Assembly: GCA_964605775.1 (NCBI GenBank)
Contig: CAZSDU010000024.1
Coordinates: forward strand, 1-43,183
Origin: CAZSDU01 sp964605775
GTDB lineage: Bacteria; Bacteroidota; Bacteroidia; Bacteroidales; FEN-979
Reading direction: 5' to 3'
DNA length: 43,183 nt
Below, piece after piece: positions 43,130 through 43,183 of the stretch (position 1 is its first letter; every line of letters starts with the position of its first letter). A program made the translations under genes and the position numbers. The notes below the pieces were generated by a model. It did not search any database, was not told where the DNA came from, and saw only the letters and a list, made by a program, of their open reading frames with translations.

Positions 43130-43183
43130 TTACTGCACTACATGATACCGCAGCAGGCTCCAGGTGGTATCGGTAGTCGGATA
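43130..43183 (-). CDS. C-terminal end of an upstream gene (partial)
   Basis: The frame open at the window edge encodes 17 residues ending WSLLRYHVVQ before TAA at 43130-43132, 11 bases ahead of the msrBA start. The spacing suggests it belongs to the same transcript. Too little remains to name it. Confidence 0.35.
   Translation of the reverse strand, partial: YPTTDTTWSLLRYHVVQ

Overview
The window is from a member of the Bacteroidota, probably an environmental Bacteroidales or Marinilabiliales relative. The reasons are four secreted proteins ending in type A T9SS sorting domains, promoters of the Bacteroidota form TAnnTTTG (several with TTTG or TTG about 20 bases upstream), few Shine-Dalgarno sites, a FISUMP lipoprotein, a GloVer-repeat remnant and a PID-CTERM-like tail. 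The genus cannot be named from the sequence.

Region 1 (1-3800) is an AT-rich accessory stretch. It opens with the 3' part of tRNA-Asn(GUU) and its terminator, then holds a DUF2971-like gene, a 32-codon remnant of a pRiA4b ORF-3-like gene, a Fic-domain gene with a strong promoter overlapped by a repeated dyad, a 29-base dispersed repeat and a 130-base MITE-like inverted-repeat element. It may be an old island beside the tRNA gene.

Region 2 (3800-10900) holds a Rnk/GreA-type factor. Converging on it is an operon transcribed leftward: a GAPDH, a 1365-residue PPDK-like phosphotransferase that lacks the C-terminal pyruvate/PEP domain, and a second, divergent GAPDH. This is the most unusual system in the window.

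Region 3 (10900-15700), all on the minus strand, encodes a GH33-type sialidase with a T9SS tail, phosphatidylserine decarboxylase and a secreted PDZ-DUF4136-PDZ protein.

Region 4 (15700-24030) is one apparent minus-strand operon. It runs from a REC-PAS-HisKA_3 histidine kinase through a NarL-type regulator and a stand-alone degenerate receiver to a 980-residue secreted propeller protein and a C10 cysteine protease. Regulators and exported effectors sit in one unit with gaps of 2 to 128 bases.

Region 5 (24150-32360) starts with a divergent operon (secreted protein, ECF sigma factor, membrane protein). It continues with a polytopic membrane protein and a run of decayed secreted genes (a PID-CTERM beta-helix pseudogene, a GloVer-repeat remnant and a small frameshifted gene). 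A DUF4153-like membrane protein and a second C10 protease are also here.

Region 6 (32400-43183) holds a FISUMP lipoprotein, an EF-G gene whose stop overlaps the start of a HisKA-REC protein without a kinase domain, and a TPR protein. It ends with a MacAB-like efflux operon (ATPase, two permeases, membrane fusion protein), a fused MsrB-MsrA methionine sulfoxide reductase and the tail of one more gene. No rRNA, CRISPR array or intact transposase gene was seen.
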